64,000 nt of DNA from Platynereis dumerilii (Eukaryota > Annelida > Polychaeta > Phyllodocida > Nereididae): contig JAPTHN010000011.1 of assembly GCA_026936325.1 (NCBI GenBank), positions 25,336,501 to 25,400,500 of the forward strand, given 5' to 3'. The position numbers were made by a program, and so were the translations under genes. Positions within the stretch are counted from its first letter, which is position 1. Every line of letters starts with the position of its first letter. A model generated the notes under the pieces. The model saw nothing but the letters and a program-made list of their open reading frames with translations. It did not search any database and was not told the DNA's origin. Positions 59,101 to 64,000 of the stretch are shown one piece after another.

Positions 59101-60812
59101 ATGTTTACACGCATGTACCACTGATATCCCCTTTCATGAAATATCTAAAATCATGTAGCAGCGCCACATGTGATATACCAAATTTGTACTTTTAGGCTCT
59201 ATAGCGTTGTGACTTGAAAAATCAACAATGCAATGGGACATAAGATGGTTAAAAGACATCAAAATGCTAAACCAACTCCAACAGGGCCATGTCTTATGGT
59301 TTTGAGACATAGAGAAAATGCAAAGATTAGTTGTAAACGCAAGTGAACTATACAGAGTTTAGGCTGAAGGCTACTAAGTCAAATCGCACTAGGTCAAATT
59401 TAGATATATTTAGCAATGCTATTGCTGGGTGATATGCAGAATTGCGCAACAAAATCTTTCTTAACTCCAGAGTTTGAAATTCTAAAAACTCACCGGGAAA
59501 GTAGTCATTTGCTGACTAATTATTGAGAAAAATGGGCTAAAGTTCAATACATATATTAAGGATAAGCCTAAGTTGTTCCAGTTTCAAGGTTTACTGAAAG
59601 AAATCATTGTATTATAACTGCTGCCATGACAGCACATGCAGTGGCGTGTTTGGGGGGGGGGGTAATGGACCACGGCCCCCTCAGGCCCAAAATTAACATG
59701 GAAGAGATAGGAAACGCCGTGGAGTGGCCCATATTTATTTCTAGATACGCCCCTGGTCACATCGCCCAAAGGCACACAACGTAAACATAACATTGCCAAT
59801 TGGTGGAGGGTTCGTCTATTGCCAACGTTGAAATTTGTGATAGAAATTATGTTATCACAACGTTGAGATTTTTAAAAAAAATAGCCACAACATCACATGC
59901 TGACATTGACAATGCTTTATAACACAGCAAAAACGGAGCCACAACGTCCCGTGCAAATGTCGTATCTTTGACATTGCTTCACAACATTGTGACATCATTT
60001 CTACCAAACAATTCTTCATAATTTTAACCAACATGCTCACGTTGCCAGAACGTTGCTAGATGTGCTTGCAGTCAAAATTTATTTGAAGGTGCTAATTCAG
60101 ACAAAAACAAATCAAAATTGTACTGAATGGGGTTAGACCACATACAGAACATCCATATGGCTTTCTCTAGTGTGTAGTTTCATATTTATGTCACAGCTTA
60201 CTTTTGTGGTCAATTTTTGCCAAGAAACAGAACATCCATATGGTTTCCCTCCAGCATGTATACTCATGTATGCATTCATGACACAAACATTTTAACACAA
60301 TTAGAACATATTTATGTTTAACTATTCGACCCATTGTTATCATATTTAATTGCCTGCAGTCTGAAATAGTTGCAGACGCCTCATATAGATCTAGCAGACA
60401 ACTTGTAATTAAGTTCCGCAGTTAAGAAAGAAAGAATATTTTTTTCACTGACACCGTATTGTGTCATGCTTGCCTAGCTGTGATATTACAAAATATATTC
60501 CAATTTGAACTTTTTAGCATTTAGGTTAGCATACTGCAGCCCAGCTTGTGATTACAGTTCACTTGCTTTTACAACCAATCACAGTCAAGTTTGACATTTT
60601 TCTCAAATAAAAGACATAACGCCTCTTAAACCCCGCCCCCCCCCTCCTTTTTAAAATTTTTATTTTGGAAGAAAGAGTATTTTTTGCAGATTCTAGCAGC
60701 GTTTAGATCATACAGATCGGTTAAGTAGAAGCTGAGATATGCACTGTTTTCCATCAGAAACTCTGATTTTCTCCATCTCAAAATATTATAGATTCGGTCA
60801 AAATCACCCTTG
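59101..60812. other. No gene seen; possible small MITE at 59640-59757
   Basis: Non-coding. CAGTGGCGTGTTTGG near 59640 and TAGATACGCCCCTG ending near 59755 look like the ends of a short hAT-like MITE; no matching 8-bp duplication is evident. 59820-60060 is rich in CAACGTTG/CAACATTG words, like 41540-41680. Confidence 0.4.
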
Positions 60813-61114
60813 TTAACTACAATTTATACCCTAATCATAATTCTCGGCGATCGATTTTGTTTGAGCTCGGGCCTTGCGGAATCAATAATGACAGACCTAG
60901 AAGTTGGCAAATATGCAACCTAAATTATTTATCTTCATGGCATGGGCGATTATTATTCGCTGATTTCAGGATATATACTCCGTCTGTAGCCAAATAACCG
61001 TTTTTGCAGGGGGCGGAAATCCAACTCCTGAATCTTAGAAGAGCCAGAACATCAGCTGACTTCTGACCTAATTCCATGACCCGGTTATACAATGATGCAA
61101 GACATTGCACTTTC
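60813..61114. repeat. 302-bp direct repeat, copy 2
   Basis: Second copy of 58502-58803 in the same orientation, 2.0 kb downstream. The flanks differ (AAACTAAACGGATATC on the right), and the open minus-strand frame extends into MTASRYPFSLK here. Confidence 0.85.
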
Positions 61115-61160
61115 AAACTAAACGGATATCTTGAAGCTGTCATTGGTGCGGCTGGTAAGA

Positions 61161-61250
61161 AATAATGATAATAATAATAATAATAATAATAGTAATTTGT
61201 ATAGCACCCCTTCCAGTACACTGCTCAGAAGTGCTTGCTTCCTAATGTAA
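61161..61250 (-). mobile_element. L2-type LINE or SINE 3' end
   Basis: Read on the minus strand, CTTCTGAGCAGTGTACTGGA is followed by GGGGTGCTATACAAATTACT and an (ATT)n tail. It parallels the 3' end at 63301-63400 (CTTCTGAGCAGCGCTATTGA, then TAGCGCTATATTAAG and ATT repeats). A 5'-truncated scrap. Confidence 0.6.
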
Positions 61251-63296
61251 TGCAATTTAAACGTCGCGGATGTAAATAAAAGTGCCATAAAAAAAGTGAG
61301 ATAAATTGAATGATCAAAATTAAGGGCTAGAGCAGATACTGTAAGAGTAAGGGGAAATTGAAGGGGCAAGATGCAACACACACAATATAAATGATTATCT
61401 TTTTGTTTCAAAAAAAAAAAAAAAAATTGAGTCCAACACTTTTTGCCAAAATTTTGCAGGAAAACGCCAATATCTCATAAACTAAAAGAGGTATCAGTAT
61501 CTGGGTTTGACCTTTCTTTTGACAGTTTGTATTTCTATCTTTTTGTGTCAAACATTTTGCAAATTTCTGAAAGGGCAAGTCATGGCGATGATGTAAATAA
61601 ATTTTTTCAAAATATTTATATCGGAAAAAGTTTCTAAGAAAATGCTTTGATACTGCACAAATCCGTTCCCAAAACAAAACGACCAAGCAAAAAAAAATAG
61701 GGTTGGCTCAACCTGAACGATTCCCCTACTTATGCGTTTTACCCCCCAAAAATAGTCAAAAATAAGGGGTAAAAAAAATTTAAACTGTATTTGGAATTTA
61801 AAAGCTACCTGTACATGAAAATTCTTTGCAAAAGGACAATAGCAGCACTTTTTCCATGCCGAGATCATAACCGACAGCAACGCTATGAGCAAAAGAGTGA
61901 AAAACATGCATTTCGCAATTTCCTTCATAATTTAAAAACCACAATGGGGATTTTGACAAAAATTTGTGAGAAAAAACTCCAAAAGTGTTTTGTTGTCTCT
62001 GTAAGATTTGGAAATTCTAGCTTGAACTGTCACCGAGTTACTGATTTTTCAATATGGTATGCTGAAGAGCCCCCTAGTGGCCAAAATCAATTTGGATGAT
62101 CCCAGTAAAAATGTTTCATAATATAACTGGTCAAGATCAGCAGAGCAGTCACTCACAGGAAGAACAGGAAAACAAACTCATTTCTAAATACAAGAAATGC
62201 GTAAAACCTCCATTTTGGCATTTTTCTATAAAAAATTATCACATCTCGCCAAAATAGGTTAGAAGCCTGGAGATTGTTTCAAAAGACTCTTTAAAGATGG
62301 ATTCATATATCTATTGGAAAAAATGTGTACTTTAAGAGGGAAAGATTTTGAATGGTGGCCATCTTTAGAAAAGTAGTGCCTCTTGGGGACCCTTAAGCAT
62401 ATATAGCACAGATCTCCTTTGATGTTCCATAACACCCTGTTTGCCCACTAACTCCTGCTAATGGCCAGGTTCTCGTGCTAAATCGTTCCAACAGAGATAA
62501 TTCCCATTTTAAACTCCTACAACTTCTACCAACTGGCACCCAGATAATCTACCAACTGGCCATGTTAGAGTTGTTACAGCTTGATGTCTTTCTTTGTCTA
62601 AATCCTAAAAATTAAAATATTATGGGAAGAATTGCCTTATGATTTAATCTTAGATGAAAGTAGATGTCATAGAACTGCTGGAATGCTGGGGGGGGGGGCG
62701 AGTTCCACAATCTAGCTATCGGTTTTGTAGATTTAATCTTTAAATTTTTGACTAGCACTCTTTTTAAACCGGTATTTTATGTAGATTATAGCAGTGTTTA
62801 GATCATTCAGATTGGTCTAAAAGAAGTGGAAATATGCTCTGTTTTCAATCCCAAAGTCTGATTCTCTTCTTCTATATTATTGATTCGGTTGACACTTGTC
62901 AACTACAATAGAAATGTTATAGTTCATTACGATTTAATGTTTTTTTAAACATATGTCTTTGGATTCCAGCCGGTGCCTATTTCTTTGCTTTGGCTTTTAC
63001 ATATTAGATCCAGGATCATTCTTATGTAACGTCTTCTGCCAATCTAATTTCGCAATTGAAATTTAGAGAGGCCTACAGTTTACGAGTGTTGCTGAAAAAT
63101 GCATTGGATTTTGGAAGACGTTGTTGATTTACCAAGAAATTGAACTCTTATTCTGGCCAAGACAACACAACCTTTATGGCAAGCAGATCAACCATCCCAC
63201 GCTCCGTTACTTTGTTCCTAGTTAAACCTACTGAATAATAATGTAAGTAGCATTGTGTTTGCAGGGGTAAGTGTAAATTGTAGTTTTCGGTCGAAC

Positions 63297-63300
<4 letters not shown>
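61251..63300. other. No gene seen
   Basis: Non-coding, with an A-run near 61410 and a G-run near 62690. Opposed frames of 90-126 codons at 61408-62099 have no recognisable domain and overlap each other. Confidence 0.35.
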
Positions 63301-63333
<33 letters not shown>

Positions 63334-64000
63334 TTAATATAGCGCTAATTCCAGTAAACTGCTCAATAGCGCTGCTCAGAAGAGCTCAGGGGTAGAATTG
63401 TTTAAACAAGTGAGTTTTAAGGTTATTCTTGAAACTTTCCAAAGTGTTAATTGTTCTCAATTTTTCTGGCAAACTATTCCAGAGTTTTGGGGCTGCATAT
63501 GAGAAAGCTCTGTCCTCAAACTTATTTTTGTTGCATTGGATAGGTTCTGCTAGCAGGTGTCTATGATTGCTTCTCAGATTGTGGTCTTGCTGGGGTTTGG
63601 CTTGAATAAGTTCTTGAATGTACAATGGGGCTTGGGAATTCATTGCTTTCCATGTGATCATCAACAATTTGAACTGAATCTTGCTGGAATCGGTAGCCAA
63701 TGTAGTTGCTTTCTACTAAGACTTACACTGTCATGTCTTTTCAATCTTTCAATCAATCGAACAGCTGAGTTTTGGGCAACTTGAAGCTTATTCATCAAAC
63801 GGCTGGTTGTGCCATACAAGAGTCCATTTCCGTAGTCAAGGTGAGGGGTGACAAGAGCATTCACAGCTGTTTTAACCGTTTCTTTGTCTAGATTCTTTCG
63901 AAGTTTTGAAATGTTTCTCAAATTGAAGAAGGCATTACGGCACATCTTGTTGATTTGTCTTTCCATTGTCATATTTTTGTCGAATAGCACTCCAAGATTT
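63301..64000 (-). mobile_element. L2-type LINE, 3' part (runs off the window)
   Basis: Minus strand. RT C-terminal region in two frames: ISKLRKNLDKETVKTAVNAL, TPHLDYGNGLLYG, VAQNSAVRLIERLK and KQLHWLPIPAR at 63661-63990; then FKLLMITWKAMNSQAPLYIQ, EDRAFSYAAPKLWNSLPEKL and LKTHLFKQFYP at 63386-63700. The frames are split by one small indel near 63685. The 3' UTR ends in TAGCGCTATATTAAG and (ATT)n at 63301-63332. It is related to, but clearly diverged from, the LINE at 45.35-53.85 kb. The 5' part, if present, lies beyond 64000. Confidence 0.88.

Noticed and set aside
58757-59114. Phe- or Lys-rich frames of 65-107 codons
   Set aside because: Read from an A-rich minisatellite in several frames of both strands at once.
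58502-61114. 302-bp direct repeats as LTRs of a small retroelement
   Set aside because: Ends are not TG...CA, there is no primer-binding site, polypurine tract, coding remnant or target duplication that I can see.
61408-62099. Opposed frames of 92-126 codons as genes
   Set aside because: Overlapping on both strands, low complexity, no recognisable motif.

Overview
The window looks like repeat-dense, AT-rich, non-coding DNA from a marine invertebrate. An echinoderm or another invertebrate deuterostome is my best guess. The guess rests on the mix of CR1/L2-type LINEs, a tRNA-derived SINE, Tc1-like and TTAA-flanked DNA elements, many MITEs and a recurrent TAGGCCTA word. It is low confidence. 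I found no convincing host gene, no tRNA or rRNA gene and no CRISPR array. Nearly every long reading frame belongs to a LINE or is an artefact of simple sequence.

Layout. 0.1-1.7 kb: non-autonomous TTAA-flanked TIR element with a hairpin and a cluster of CRE sites. 1.9-2.5 kb: SINE and twin hairpins. 2.5-8.9 kb: two direct copies of a dispersed repeat, the first split by a LINE 3' end. Between them lies a decayed minus-strand LINE (3.4-7.6 kb) with an esterase and zinc-knuckle ORF1, an AP endonuclease and a YADD reverse transcriptase. 11 kb: a lone RT fragment. 16.2-21.5 kb: a palindromic array of about 165-bp units in opposed arms. 22.7-24.4 kb: a dispersed repeat seen again at 42.5-44.4 kb and, inverted, at 55.4-58.5 kb. 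25.4-36.0 kb: two copies of one 4-5 kb TIR element in opposite orientation, each carrying an inverted 13-bp minisatellite and each carrying a private insertion. 36.5-42.5 kb: LINE scraps and small MITEs. 45.3-53.8 kb: a long plus-strand L2/CR1-type LINE. 58.5-61.1 kb: a young 302-bp direct duplication. 63.3 kb to the end: the 3' half of another L2-type LINE.

The most interesting object is the LINE at 45.35-53.85 kb. It starts with about 14 head-to-tail 153-bp units placed where a promoter or 5' UTR would lie, an arrangement best known from mouse L1. It then has an intact 417-residue ORF1 that reads as coiled coil, degenerate SGNH-hydrolase fold and C-terminal KH RNA-binding domain. ORF1 overlaps ORF2 (endonuclease and RT) by ATGA. 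ORF2 is dead: it has in-frame stops, frameshifts and a 1.4-kb Tc1-like insertion with a clean TA duplication. The KH plus pseudo-esterase ORF1 and the monomer-type 5' end are the best candidates for something not widely described.

All calls come from reading the sequence by eye. Boundaries of repeats are approximate unless a target-site duplication is given.
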